This document shows positions 17,986 through 26,769 of a stretch of DNA of 64,000 nucleotides, piece by piece. The position numbers were made by a program, and so were the translations under genes. The stretch's first letter is position 1. The number at the start of each line of letters is the position of its first letter. The notes under the pieces were generated by a model. It ran no database searches. It saw nothing but the letters and a program-made list of their open reading frames with translations, and was not told the DNA's origin. The DNA is from Bacteroidales bacterium (GTDB taxonomy: Bacteria > Bacteroidota > Bacteroidia > Bacteroidales > UBA10428), in NCBI GenBank assembly GCA_016926235.1, contig JAFGOZ010000221.1:36906-100905 (forward strand), in the 5' to 3' direction.

Positions 17986-18017
17986 AATGACAATGACAAC
18001 AAATGACAACAAATGTC
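17986..18017. repeat. AATGACA repeat cluster between the four-helix-bundle gene and nrfA
   Basis: AATGACA occurs at 17986, 17992 and 18002 and is followed by AATGTC, ending in copy 2 of the 16-base AATGACAACAAATGTC sequence (18002-18017). The same heptamer flanks corA at 14606-14630 and precedes the cupin gene. Confidence 0.6.
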
Positions 18018-18080
18018 TATAATTTACCAGGACAAAACCACCAGTATCAAAAATGAACATAAAACTAACAATAACATACA

Positions 18081-19622
18081 ATGAAACCCATTAGAGAACA
18101 AATAAAGAATCGTCCCTGGCTGGGATGGGCACTGTTTTTTATTACAGTAATAATCGTGTTTTGCCTGGGATTATTAGCTTCATCCATTATGGAGCGAAGG
18201 ACTGAAGCAGTATTTGCTTATACTCCCCAGGTGGAGTTCTCATCATTCGAACCACGCAATGAGATCTGGGGTAAAAATTTTCCGCGGGAATATCAATCTT
18301 ATGAGCGCACCGCTGATACAAATTTCAGAAGTAAATACAATGGTTCGGCCATGATCGATATGCTTGAAGTTGATCCTCGCCTGGTTGTATTATGGGCAGG
18401 TTATGGATTTTCCAAAGATTATAATCAGGGAAGAGGGCATCATTATGCTGTAATTGATATTTGGAATACTTTACGAACAGGGGCTCCTATTGATGGAAAA
18501 ACCAGCCCGATGCCCAATACATGCTGGACATGTAAGAGCCCTGATGTTCCCCGATTGATGAACAAACTCATTGAAGAAAAAGGTGATTTTACAGCAGGAG
18601 TGGCAGCTTTTTACCAGGGGACATGGGAAACAAAAGGATCGGAGATCGTAAATCCAATTGGTTGTGCCGATTGTCATGATGCGGCTACTATGAATTTACA
18701 TATATCAAGGCCCGCGCTTATTGAAGCTTTTGATCGTACAGGCCAGGATATAACAAAGGTATCACACCAGGAGATGAGGTCTTTAGTTTGTGCCCAATGC
18801 CATGTGGAATACTACTTCGATAAACATAAGGCAGAAAACACTCAATATTTGGTTTTCCCTTGGGACAATGGGCTTTTTGCAGAAGCAATGGAAGAATACT
18901 ATGATAAGATTGAGTTTTCTGACTGGACGCACGCGTTGAGCAAAGCACCTATGATTAAAGCCCAGCATCCGGGCTATGAAGTTTATCTTACCGGGACTCA
19001 TGCCAGTCGCGGTGTTTCCTGTGCCGATTGTCATATGCCTTACATGAGTGAAGGTGGACAGAAATTCACAGATCATCATATCCAAAGTCCGCTTAACAAT
19101 GTTGCAAACTCATGCCAGGTATGTCACAGGGAAGAAACGGATAAACTTATCAAGGATGTGTACTCCCGCCAGGATAAAATAATTCAAAACCGTGATAAAC
19201 TTGAAGAGTTGTTGGTAAGAGCCCATGTTGAGGCAAAATATGCCTGGGAATATGGTGCTACTGAAAATCAAATGGAAGACATACTTAAAGACATAAGACA
19301 TGCTCAATGGCGCTGGGATTATGCTGCAGCCAGCCATGGTGGTTCATTTCATTCCCCTGTTGAGATTAGCCGTAATATCTCAACAGGTATTGTGCTTGCC
19401 CAGGATGCACGCATAAAACTTGCCCGGCTTCTGGCATCTTTAGGCCATAACGAAGAGGTTGCCTACCCGGATATTTCAACAAAAGCCAAAGCGCAAGTCT
19501 TTGTAGGTCTTGACGAACCGGCCTTGCAAGCAGAAAAAGACAAATTTGTGTCAGAAGTGATCCCTGAATGGCTTACAAAGGCAAAGGAGAGGGAAGCTGG
19601 TTATAAAGTGATAAATCACTAA
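18081..19622 (+). CDS. nrfA: Cytochrome c nitrite reductase, catalytic subunit (ammonia-forming)
   Basis: 513 residues. It carries the diagnostic catalytic heme motif CWTCK (Cys148-Lys152) plus four CxxCH sites at Cys195, Cys237, Cys314 and Cys345, giving five hemes. NrfA reduces nitrite to ammonium with six electrons. An uncleaved or late-cleaved N-terminal hydrophobic segment (about 13-35) directs export. The region DHHIQSPLNN contains the usual distal His ligands. With NrfH it forms a quinol-linked respiratory or detoxifying complex. The heme-handling genes that follow complete the set. Confidence 0.97.
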   Translation: MKPIREQIKNRPWLGWALFFITVIIVFCLGLLASSIMERRTEAVFAYTPQVEFSSFEPRNEIWGKNFPREYQSYERTADTNFRSKYNGSAMIDMLEVDPRLVVLWAGYGFSKDYNQGRGHHYAVIDIWNTLRTGAPIDGKTSPMPNTCWTCKSPDVPRLMNKLIEEKGDFTAGVAAFYQGTWETKGSEIVNPIGCADCHDAATMNLHISRPALIEAFDRTGQDITKVSHQEMRSLVCAQCHVEYYFDKHKAENTQYLVFPWDNGLFAEAMEEYYDKIEFSDWTHALSKAPMIKAQHPGYEVYLTGTHASRGVSCADCHMPYMSEGGQKFTDHHIQSPLNNVANSCQVCHREETDKLIKDVYSRQDKIIQNRDKLEELLVRAHVEAKYAWEYGATENQMEDILKDIRHAQWRWDYAAASHGGSFHSPVEISRNISTGIVLAQDARIKLARLLASLGHNEEVAYPDISTKAKAQVFVGLDEPALQAEKDKFVSEVIPEWLTKAKEREAGYKVINH

Positions 19623-19660
19623 CATCATACTTCATAATGCTTAATCTTGTATAAAGAGGA

Positions 19661-20857
19661 ATGGATAAAAAAAAGAAGCATATTTGGCAATCGCCCTGGG
19701 GATATATTGAAAGCTTTTTGATAGCAGGGAGTATACTGATTATTGGTTGGGGGATAGACCTGATAACGCATACTCCTGTGCCTTTAATGCATTTTCCTGT
19801 TAATATTATTGCTTTTTTTACACTAATATTGGTAATGGGTTTACTATTCCGGGTATCAACGAAAATTAAGGGATTTAAATGGTTTTTTAGTGTGCCGGCT
19901 TCTTTAAGTGCTATTGTTTTATTTGCTGTTCTATCGCTAATTATTGCTTTGGTTCCTCAAACCCGCGATTTTTCAACTCCCTTGAGAAGCGTTACCAGTG
20001 GATGGGCATATTTTTTATCTTATCTATATCTCCTTCTGACATTAGGTGTTACATGGATAAAAAAAACAGTTGAGTATAAAACGACTTCGATTGGTTTTAT
20101 CCTGAATCATCTTGGACTTTGGCTTGCATTGGCAGCTGCAGCCATTGGAGCAGGGGACAGGCAAAAACTTACCATGTATCTCAAAGAAACGGAAACCGTT
20201 TGGTATGCATTTAATGAAAAAGGGGAGTCTTTTGAATTACCATTTGCTGTTGAATTGAATGATTTTCAACTTGAGGAATATACGCCCAAAATAGCGATAA
20301 TTGATAATCAGACGGGAGAGTTTATTAAGAAGGCAGGTAAACCTTTAATTACAGACTTTGTAGTAAATGACGAGATGGTATTTGGCGATTATACCTTTAT
20401 AGTTAAAGAATATTATCCCTTATCATGGGAAATGGGGAATGTATATCAGCCGGTAAATACAATTGGAGCAACTCCTTCAGCGGGTATTCTTTTAACAGAT
20501 TATGATACCCTTCAATGGATTAGTAGTGGTAGTTTTATGCAAAACCCGAGGATACTTAATTTAACTGATGATCATTCACTTATAATGCTAAAGCCGGAAC
20601 CATCGCGTTATATATCAAAAGTGACATTGTATGAAAAGGATGGAGTAGTTACAAAAAACACAATTGAAGTAAACAAACCATTAAAAATCGGAGGATGGAA
20701 AGTATACCAGGTTAGTTATGACGATAATATGGGGCGGTGGTCTGAAACAAGCACTGTAGAATTGATTAATGATCCCTGGCTTAGAATTGTATATGCGGGG
20801 TGTATCCTTATGGTGTTGGGGGCTGCATACCTTATTTATAACGGTAAAAAAAGATAA
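19661..20857 (+). CDS. ResB/Ccs1-like cytochrome c biogenesis protein
   Basis: 398 residues: about four membrane segments in the first 165 residues and a last one near the C-terminus (WLRIVYAGCILMVLGAAYLIY in part), with a roughly 200-residue extracytoplasmic domain between. This is the ResB (Ccs1) layout of system II cytochrome c maturation. With CcsA it forms the heme transporter/lyase. It starts 38 bases after nrfA and is 6 bases from ccsA. In epsilonproteobacteria a fused CcsBA (NrfI) serves NrfA's CxxCK heme; this pair may be the split equivalent, which is inference. Confidence 0.85.
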   Translation: MDKKKKHIWQSPWGYIESFLIAGSILIIGWGIDLITHTPVPLMHFPVNIIAFFTLILVMGLLFRVSTKIKGFKWFFSVPASLSAIVLFAVLSLIIALVPQTRDFSTPLRSVTSGWAYFLSYLYLLLTLGVTWIKKTVEYKTTSIGFILNHLGLWLALAAAAIGAGDRQKLTMYLKETETVWYAFNEKGESFELPFAVELNDFQLEEYTPKIAIIDNQTGEFIKKAGKPLITDFVVNDEMVFGDYTFIVKEYYPLSWEMGNVYQPVNTIGATPSAGILLTDYDTLQWISSGSFMQNPRILNLTDDHSLIMLKPEPSRYISKVTLYEKDGVVTKNTIEVNKPLKIGGWKVYQVSYDDNMGRWSETSTVELINDPWLRIVYAGCILMVLGAAYLIYNGKKR

Positions 20858-20863
20858 TAGAGC

Positions 20864-21667
20864 ATGTGGTATCATTTTGAAATATTTGCACTTGTCACTC
20901 TCATCCTGTGGGTTACAGGGGTGGTATTGACCTTTGTCTCTTTTTTTGTGTCAGGAAAATGGATCGACTGGTTAATAGTGGTGGTTTCAGGCCTTGGGAT
21001 TGCAACCCTTTTGTTGTTCATTATTATACTTTGGATGAAATTAGAGCGTCCTCCTATGCGGACGTTGGGAGAAACCCGCCTATGGTATTCTTTCTTTATA
21101 GCCATCATAGGCCTTATTGTATATCGCAAGTGGAGGTTCAACTGGTTACTGGCTTATTGTTTAATGCTCGCGCTGGTATTTCTCCTGCTCAATTATTTAA
21201 ACCCTGATATTCATAATAAAGCGCTGATGCCGGCTTTACAAAGTATATGGTTTGTACCGCACGTAATTGTATATATGGTATCATACGCAATTCTTGCAGT
21301 TTCTTCCATTATCGGGTTTAAAGGTATTTATGAATTCTGGAGAAAGAGATTTTCAGAAGATACTCTAAAGTTAGGGGATAATCTGGTATATATTGGTTTT
21401 GGATTTTTAACCATGGGACTGGTATTTGGTGCTTTATGGGCCAAAGAAGCCTGGGGGCATTACTGGACGTGGGACCCAAAGGAAACATGGGCTTTTCTTA
21501 CATGGATTGTTTATTTGTTTTATATTCATTACCGGTATAACAGGCCAAAGATGTACAAGACACATACTATTATAATTGCCCTTGCATTTATCGTCCTTTT
21601 AATTTGCTGGTTTGGAATAAATTACCTGCCATCGGCACAGAATAGCGTTCATGTATATTCCAATTAA
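20864..21667 (+). CDS. ccsA: CcsA/ResC-type cytochrome c biogenesis protein
   Basis: 267 residues, about eight membrane helices. The tryptophan-rich WWD heme-handling motif is clear (WGHYWTWDPKETWAFLTW, near residue 200), with conserved histidines flanking it (VPHVIVYMVSY and YIHYRY). It works with the preceding ResB-like protein in system II heme delivery to apocytochromes. It is 6 bases downstream of that gene and ends one base before the chosen start of the next. Confidence 0.92.
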   Translation: MWYHFEIFALVTLILWVTGVVLTFVSFFVSGKWIDWLIVVVSGLGIATLLLFIIILWMKLERPPMRTLGETRLWYSFFIAIIGLIVYRKWRFNWLLAYCLMLALVFLLLNYLNPDIHNKALMPALQSIWFVPHVIVYMVSYAILAVSSIIGFKGIYEFWRKRFSEDTLKLGDNLVYIGFGFLTMGLVFGALWAKEAWGHYWTWDPKETWAFLTWIVYLFYIHYRYNRPKMYKTHTIIIALAFIVLLICWFGINYLPSAQNSVHVYSN

Positions 21668-21668
21668 A

Positions 21669-22646
21669 ATGAGGTCATTACATAAATTAAAACTCCCTTT
21701 TTCTGTATTTGCTTTTATAGTTATTATGTTGTCAATAGTTCAATGGAAAGTAGAACGCCCCATGATTCTTCTTGAACGTTTTATTCCGGGTGGAGGATGG
21801 ATCGAAATACCTTTCATTGCCTTTTATGGAGCTCTTATTGCATACAAAATGCAGGATCCTGCAAAAGTTCAGAAATGGCGAATTATTGCCTGGACTATTT
21901 TTTCATTCTTTTTTTTCTCTCAATTGATTATTGGACTTTTGGGTTACTCAAAATTTCTAATGACAGGCAAATTGCACCTGCCTGTACCCATGATGATAGT
22001 GGCAGGGCCTGTTTACAGGGAGCAAATTTCATTTATGACGATTTTATTCTTAAGTACGATAGTTCTTACCGGTCCTGCATGGTGTAGCCAGTTGTGTTAT
22101 TTTGGGGCTATAGACGGACTTTTAGCAAAGGGAAAAACCAGTAAACAACCTGTCAGGCAAAAATGGAGAATAAAATCCATAATCCTTCTCCTGGTTATAT
22201 TTGTTGCTTTGCTTCTTAAATGGATAAAAGTTCCAACCCTCTATGCAGCTTGTATTGCCGGAGGATTTGGTATAATTGGACTAAGCCTTATTTTATTTAT
22301 TTCACGCAAAACCGGTAAAATGGTGCATTGCACTGCTTATTGTCCCATTGGAACAATTGTAAATTTTCTACGTTTTATCAATCCATTCAGGATGTATATT
22401 GACGAAAATTGTAATGTCTGCATGAAATGTTCAGCTTTCTGTAAGTATGATGCGTTAAATCTGAATGATATTCAAAAGTCTAAGCCGGGATTAACCTGTA
22501 CTTTGTGTGGTGACTGTGTGGCTTCGTGTCACTCCAAATCGATCAGGTATAAATTTTTTGGTGTTTCGCCCCAAACTGCAAGGCGACTTTACCTTTTTTT
22601 GGTTATCTCATTTCATGCTGTTTTTCTCGCTTTGGCACGTATTTAA
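21669..22646 (+). CDS. NapH-like membrane 4Fe-4S ferredoxin
   Basis: 325 residues from ATG 21669, directly after the ccsA stop; an upstream ATG at 21651 would overlap ccsA and add 6 residues. Four or more membrane helices, a cytoplasmic pair of cysteine motifs after helices (WCSQLC and CTAYCPIG), then two ferredoxin clusters (CNVCMKCSAFC and CTLCGDCVASCHS) and a final hydrophobic segment. This is the NapH/CcoG-type polyferredoxin layout. It probably supplies electrons to the quinone pool or to NrfH/heme maturation. Note the second cluster ends in CH rather than CP. Confidence 0.82.
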   Translation: MRSLHKLKLPFSVFAFIVIMLSIVQWKVERPMILLERFIPGGGWIEIPFIAFYGALIAYKMQDPAKVQKWRIIAWTIFSFFFFSQLIIGLLGYSKFLMTGKLHLPVPMMIVAGPVYREQISFMTILFLSTIVLTGPAWCSQLCYFGAIDGLLAKGKTSKQPVRQKWRIKSIILLLVIFVALLLKWIKVPTLYAACIAGGFGIIGLSLILFISRKTGKMVHCTAYCPIGTIVNFLRFINPFRMYIDENCNVCMKCSAFCKYDALNLNDIQKSKPGLTCTLCGDCVASCHSKSIRYKFFGVSPQTARRLYLFLVISFHAVFLALARI

Positions 22647-22787
22647 TGAAACAATGGTTGAATTTTAAGGAAGTTTTCATGTATTGAATTCAACAATTCA
22701 TACTGATTCTATGTTTTAATTTAAACAGAATTTTGTATTTTGCTTGCAAATTTATGATTTACTAATTAATACTATAAATAATTTACC

Positions 22788-23270
22788 ATGAAGAAGATAC
22801 TAATTGTTGATGATAGTCAGGATATGAGAGATTCATTGCAAGCCATCCTTGAAGAAAATGGTTTTGAGACAATTACCGCTTATAACAGCGAAAGCGCTTT
22901 AAAAGGATTGGCGGAAGGCAAACCCGATCTGATTCTTATGGACGTGATGATGGACAGCGAACAGGAAGGATTTGAAATTGTAAATGAATTAAAGAGTAAA
23001 AAGGAATATAGCGATATTCCTGTTATAATTGTTTCTGGTATTGAAGTGTTTACATGTTCTCAGGCTGCTGCAGAAATTGCCATTGAGATGAGAAAAGAAT
23101 TTGAATACCATAATATGAATGTGATTGTGCTCAAAGATGCACTGGGTAACACAGGCATTGATTATATATCTGAACAGAATGGTAAAAGCATATTTTTAAA
23201 TGTAAAAGGATTTCATGCTAAACCGGTAGTTCCTGAGCGACTGATTGACCTGATAAATAAATTCATTTAA
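22788..23270 (+). CDS. Single-domain response regulator with a large insertion
   Basis: 160 residues, no output domain. The opening KKILIVDDSQDMR, Asp52 in LILMDVMMD, Ser83 in IIVSGIE and Lys145 in HAKPVVPE are the receiver residues. The Ser-Lys spacing is 62 residues instead of about 22, so about 40 residues (roughly 87-127, with Cys90 and a predicted helix AAAEIAIEMRKEFEYHN) are inserted between strand 4 and strand 5. It stops 2 bases before the histidine kinase gene and is surely its partner. The insertion could be a sensing or docking element. Confidence 0.9.
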   Translation: MKKILIVDDSQDMRDSLQAILEENGFETITAYNSESALKGLAEGKPDLILMDVMMDSEQEGFEIVNELKSKKEYSDIPVIIVSGIEVFTCSQAAAEIAIEMRKEFEYHNMNVIVLKDALGNTGIDYISEQNGKSIFLNVKGFHAKPVVPERLIDLINKFI

Positions 23271-23272
23271 TA

Positions 23273-24610
23273 GTGTTTAAAAAAGGGCAGAGGGGGGTAG
23301 AATGGCTTATAAATCTGAGGTGGATAGCTGTTGTTGGGGTTCTCCTGGTAACATTCATCTCAGATAAATTTCTCAATATCAATGTTGAGCATGCTGCACT
23401 TTATCTTATAGCTATACCCCTTGTAGCCTTAAACTTTGTTTATATTTTCTTAATACGCAGGATCAGGGCAAATCCATTAAGTAAACCTTTTGCTGTCAAT
23501 TATCTTATCAATATCCAGATTATTCTGGATATTATTTTGCTTACCATCTTTCTCCATTTTTCCGGTGGAGTGGAGAATCCATTTATCATTTACTATATTT
23601 TCCATATGATAATAGCTAGTATTCTATTATCGAAAAAGAACAGTTATTTTATTACTACGTTCATTCTCGGCACAGTTGGTTTAATGGTATTCCTGGAGTA
23701 TTTTGAAATATTAAGACATTATCCGCTACATGGTTTTGTGGATGGGAATTTTTATCAAAACCCTAAATATTTAATTGGTACGGGCTTTATATTTGTTACC
23801 ACTTCTTATTTAGTGGTTTATATGACTAATACAGTTACCGAAAAACTTAAGCAGCGGGAAGAAGCATATAAAAATGCCAATATCCAATTGAAAGAAAAAG
23901 ATAAGATAAAGAATGAATATGTTTTTCAGGTGACGCATGATATCAAAGGGCATATATCTACTATTAAAAATCTTTTAGATGCTGCCAGCGTATTGAAAAA
24001 CGACGAAAAGAAAACAGAATTTATACGAAGAGGTATTGACCGTACAACAAAACTTGCTGATTTTGTTAATGAATTATTGCGGATTACGAAGCTAAGATTG
24101 AATCATAAACTGGAGATGGCTCATTTTCCAATTCGGGAGATAATTCATGAAGTTGAGGCAAATTTTAAGCTGGAGGCTGAAAAAAAGAATATTCATTTCA
24201 AGGTGCAATTAGACGCAAATGCCGGAGAAGTATTCGGGAATAAGTTTTTACTTGAAGAAGCCGTTTCTAACATAGTGCAAAATGCCATAAAATATACATC
24301 TGACGGTGGCAATGTTGAGTTGAGTTGTTACCGGGTGGATAATGTGGTGGGTATTGAGGTATCAGATACAGGAGTTGGTATCCCTGAAGATCAATTAACA
24401 ATGGTATTTAATGAATTCTTCAGGGCCGACAACGTAAAGAAAATGGAAAAAGATAGCAGCGGTTTGGGATTGGCTCTTGTTCGAAAGATCATTCAAAAGC
24501 ACGAAGGTGAAATAAAATTGGACAGTAAACTTGGGGAAGGTACAAGGATCGCTCTACTAATTCCTTCGTTTGATCCACATAAACACCATGAGGGTGTAAA
24601 TCTTAAATAA
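23273..24610 (+). CDS. Membrane sensor histidine kinase
   Basis: 445 residues from a GTG start, 2 bases after the response-regulator stop. Six hydrophobic segments (about residues 16-187) have almost no outside loops, followed by a short coiled coil and a kinase core: FQVTHDIKGHIS with His222, SNIVQNAIKYTSDGG, DTGVGI and GLGLALVRKII. The H-box has HDIKG rather than HELRTP. The all-membrane sensor suggests sensing of a lipophilic signal or membrane state, similar to the MASE-type kinases. Its adjacent atypical receiver is the likely target. Confidence 0.93.
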   Translation: MFKKGQRGVEWLINLRWIAVVGVLLVTFISDKFLNINVEHAALYLIAIPLVALNFVYIFLIRRIRANPLSKPFAVNYLINIQIILDIILLTIFLHFSGGVENPFIIYYIFHMIIASILLSKKNSYFITTFILGTVGLMVFLEYFEILRHYPLHGFVDGNFYQNPKYLIGTGFIFVTTSYLVVYMTNTVTEKLKQREEAYKNANIQLKEKDKIKNEYVFQVTHDIKGHISTIKNLLDAASVLKNDEKKTEFIRRGIDRTTKLADFVNELLRITKLRLNHKLEMAHFPIREIIHEVEANFKLEAEKKNIHFKVQLDANAGEVFGNKFLLEEAVSNIVQNAIKYTSDGGNVELSCYRVDNVVGIEVSDTGVGIPEDQLTMVFNEFFRADNVKKMEKDSSGLGLALVRKIIQKHEGEIKLDSKLGEGTRIALLIPSFDPHKHHEGVNLK

Positions 24611-24753
24611 GCACGGTTTTACTGGATTTTTTCTTTTATTTTCCTTAAATTTATAGGATATTACTGGCTTTGTTGGTAAACATATAACTGAGAAATTATT
24701 TTGAGACAATACGTTCATGGATTTCAATATCTATTGTGTAAAACTTAAAAAAT

Positions 24754-25638
24754 ATGCATATGGTAACAGAAGTCTCCCAACCAAAGAAAAGGAACACCCT
24801 GATTATTATTCTTGTTTTAATAATTGCTTTACTGGTTACTTTTAATTTTTCGCAATTTATTAATAAAAACAGAATAAAGATATCCAGGCAGGAACTCATG
24901 GAAAATCATGCAAAGACCATGACAGAGCTGGAAGCTGCAAGAAGCGAGTTTTATAAGTATATGGGTATTAATGATCAGTTGGATGCTGTGATAAAAAAGG
25001 CCAACATAGATATTGAAGAAAAAGAGCAACAAATTTGGCAATTGGCAAGCGAGAATAAGTTAAAAGATGCCGAAAACAAAAAATTGATTTTTGAATTGGA
25101 TTCCATCAAAGAGGAATATTTACATATCATCGACTCTCTTTTAATACAACAGCATGGTAATGAGGCGTTAAACAGTCGCATAAAAGAACTGGAAGCAGTG
25201 GTGACAAACTTGAATAAAAAGCTGGGTAATGCTGAAAGACTTACCCTGGAAAATATTGAAATTGAAGCAATGAAAGATGGTTTGGGAGGCAGATATCAAA
25301 AAACTGCCATGGCAAAAAAAACAGCCGCTTTTTCCATTTGTTTTGATGTGATGGCTAATAATACTGCACCATCGGGCAATACTAAATTATATGTAAGGAT
25401 CATTTCGCCTGATGCAGAGGTTATCGTAAACAGTGAAAAGGGTTCTGGAACCTTTATTCATCCTGAACACAAAATAGAAGTATCATATAGTTTTACAGAT
25501 GAATTTGACTACAATAATAAGTCAATGCATATTTGCACTGAGTGGGGAAATGAATCAAACTATAAACCTGGATTATACATTGCAGAATTGTATGCAAATA
25601 ATAATAAAATAGGCTTTTCTACTTTTACATTAAAATAA
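24754..25638 (+). CDS. Membrane-anchored coiled-coil protein of unknown function
   Basis: 294 residues: an N-terminal membrane helix (about 14-30, TLIIILVLIIALLVTFNFS), a long coiled coil (about 45-165, many E/K/L heptads), and a C-terminal beta-rich domain (about 185-294) containing FSICFDVMANNTAPSG, VRIISPDAEVI and HICTEWGNESNYKPGLYIAELY in part. The C-terminal domain looks like an immunoglobulin-like or carbohydrate-binding fold. No family is recognised. It follows the two-component pair by 143 bases in the same direction. A second ATG two codons downstream is possible. Confidence 0.75.
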   Translation: MHMVTEVSQPKKRNTLIIILVLIIALLVTFNFSQFINKNRIKISRQELMENHAKTMTELEAARSEFYKYMGINDQLDAVIKKANIDIEEKEQQIWQLASENKLKDAENKKLIFELDSIKEEYLHIIDSLLIQQHGNEALNSRIKELEAVVTNLNKKLGNAERLTLENIEIEAMKDGLGGRYQKTAMAKKTAAFSICFDVMANNTAPSGNTKLYVRIISPDAEVIVNSEKGSGTFIHPEHKIEVSYSFTDEFDYNNKSMHICTEWGNESNYKPGLYIAELYANNNKIGFSTFTLK

Positions 25639-25678
25639 GTATGCCAATGCATTAATCTCTTAACAAAGGATTATTGTT

Positions 25679-26767
25679 TTGATTTTAAAGTATAAACATC
25701 AGATCGACCGACTTATAAAATCTACAAAGCAAGTTTTTGAAGATTGTTGCCTGGGAAACGGGGCAATAGTGGCAGCTAACTCTTCCAATCCGGATTATCC
25801 CTCGGAAGCAAAGAACTATCAATTTGTCTGGCCGCGTGATGGCAGTTACATTTGCCTGGCGGCTAATCTTCTCTCAATGGATATTGAAGTTAATTTTTTT
25901 AACTGGTGTTCAAAAGCTGAAGGCTGGGCCAGGACAGGTCTGTTCTTTGAAAAGTATTATATAAACGGGCGTAAAGCTGCTTTGAGCTTTCAACCCGATC
26001 AAACAGGAATATTTCTATATGTATTAGGCGAGTTTTTGAAAAAAAAGAATTATGATCATTACATCCGCAAGCAGCTGGAATATATTCTAAAAAATACTGC
26101 TGATGGGCTTTGTAAATTATGGAACGGGAAACATCTTACGCGGGTTAGTCAGGACCTTTGGGAGGAACGATTATGCTTCCCTGACCTGGAGGAGAATTTT
26201 ACATACTCTATTGCGGCCTGCAGTGCAGGACTGTTTTGTGCTTATGAGATATTAAATAATGAGAGATGGCTGGATGTTGCCGGTGAGATGCAAAAGTCTT
26301 TGATCAGGACTACCCATCCTTATTTTATAAGATCTTACGGAAAACATAGAGATGAAAGGGTTGATGCTTCATTGCTGGGATTGGTATGGCCTTACAGTAT
26401 GGTTACGCCTGATGATGAGAAGATGATAAATACAGTAAAGCAAATTGAGAATTTACTTGTAAAAGGGAATGGTCTGTTCCGTTATGAGCATGATGAATAT
26501 GATGGCTGGATGTATAAAAAAAATATTCATCGCAGGAAGGGTGCCGGCTATTGGCCATTACTCAATTTTTGGATGAGTATTTATTATCATGATCTTGGCA
26601 ATAATGTGAAAGCTGAGGAATATTTTTTTAAAGTATTGGATGACCTCAAAGATAGTACTATACCTGAACAGATTTTTTTAAATGAATATCAGGTGGCGGT
26701 AAAACCACTTGCATGGAGTCATGCAATGTTTGTTATTGCCTCCTATAGATTGGGATATCTGACTTGA
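25679..26767 (+). CDS. GH15-like glucoamylase-family protein
   Basis: 362 residues from a TTG start. The sequence has the (alpha/alpha)6 glucosidase phrases NYQFVWPRDGSYICLAA near residue 45, LWEERLCFPDL near 162 and WPLLNFWMSIYY near 300, which are those of GH15 catalytic domains without the N-terminal beta-sandwich domain found in the 600-residue form downstream. Glu167/Glu168 in WEER is the likely general acid. No signal peptide, so it should be cytoplasmic. It converges on the OtsAB gene with 2 bases between stops, and may hydrolyse an intracellular glucan or trehalose-type glucoside. Confidence 0.78.
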   Translation: MILKYKHQIDRLIKSTKQVFEDCCLGNGAIVAANSSNPDYPSEAKNYQFVWPRDGSYICLAANLLSMDIEVNFFNWCSKAEGWARTGLFFEKYYINGRKAALSFQPDQTGIFLYVLGEFLKKKNYDHYIRKQLEYILKNTADGLCKLWNGKHLTRVSQDLWEERLCFPDLEENFTYSIAACSAGLFCAYEILNNERWLDVAGEMQKSLIRTTHPYFIRSYGKHRDERVDASLLGLVWPYSMVTPDDEKMINTVKQIENLLVKGNGLFRYEHDEYDGWMYKKNIHRRKGAGYWPLLNFWMSIYYHDLGNNVKAEEYFFKVLDDLKDSTIPEQIFLNEYQVAVKPLAWSHAMFVIASYRLGYLT

Positions 26768-26769
26768 AA

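Noticed and set aside
18081..18150. A second lipobox or cleavable signal at the NrfA start
   Set aside because: The hydrophobic segment is followed by LASSIMERR without a Cys lipobox; a normal NrfA export signal is more likely.
24611..24753. A promoter or RNA gene in this gap
   Set aside because: No -33/-7 pair, hairpin or repeat stands out; nothing can be supported.
25679..26767. The 362-residue GH15-like gene as a truncated pseudogene
   Set aside because: The frame is open, conserved phrases are intact and the length matches a single (alpha/alpha)6 domain; it is a small family member rather than a fragment.
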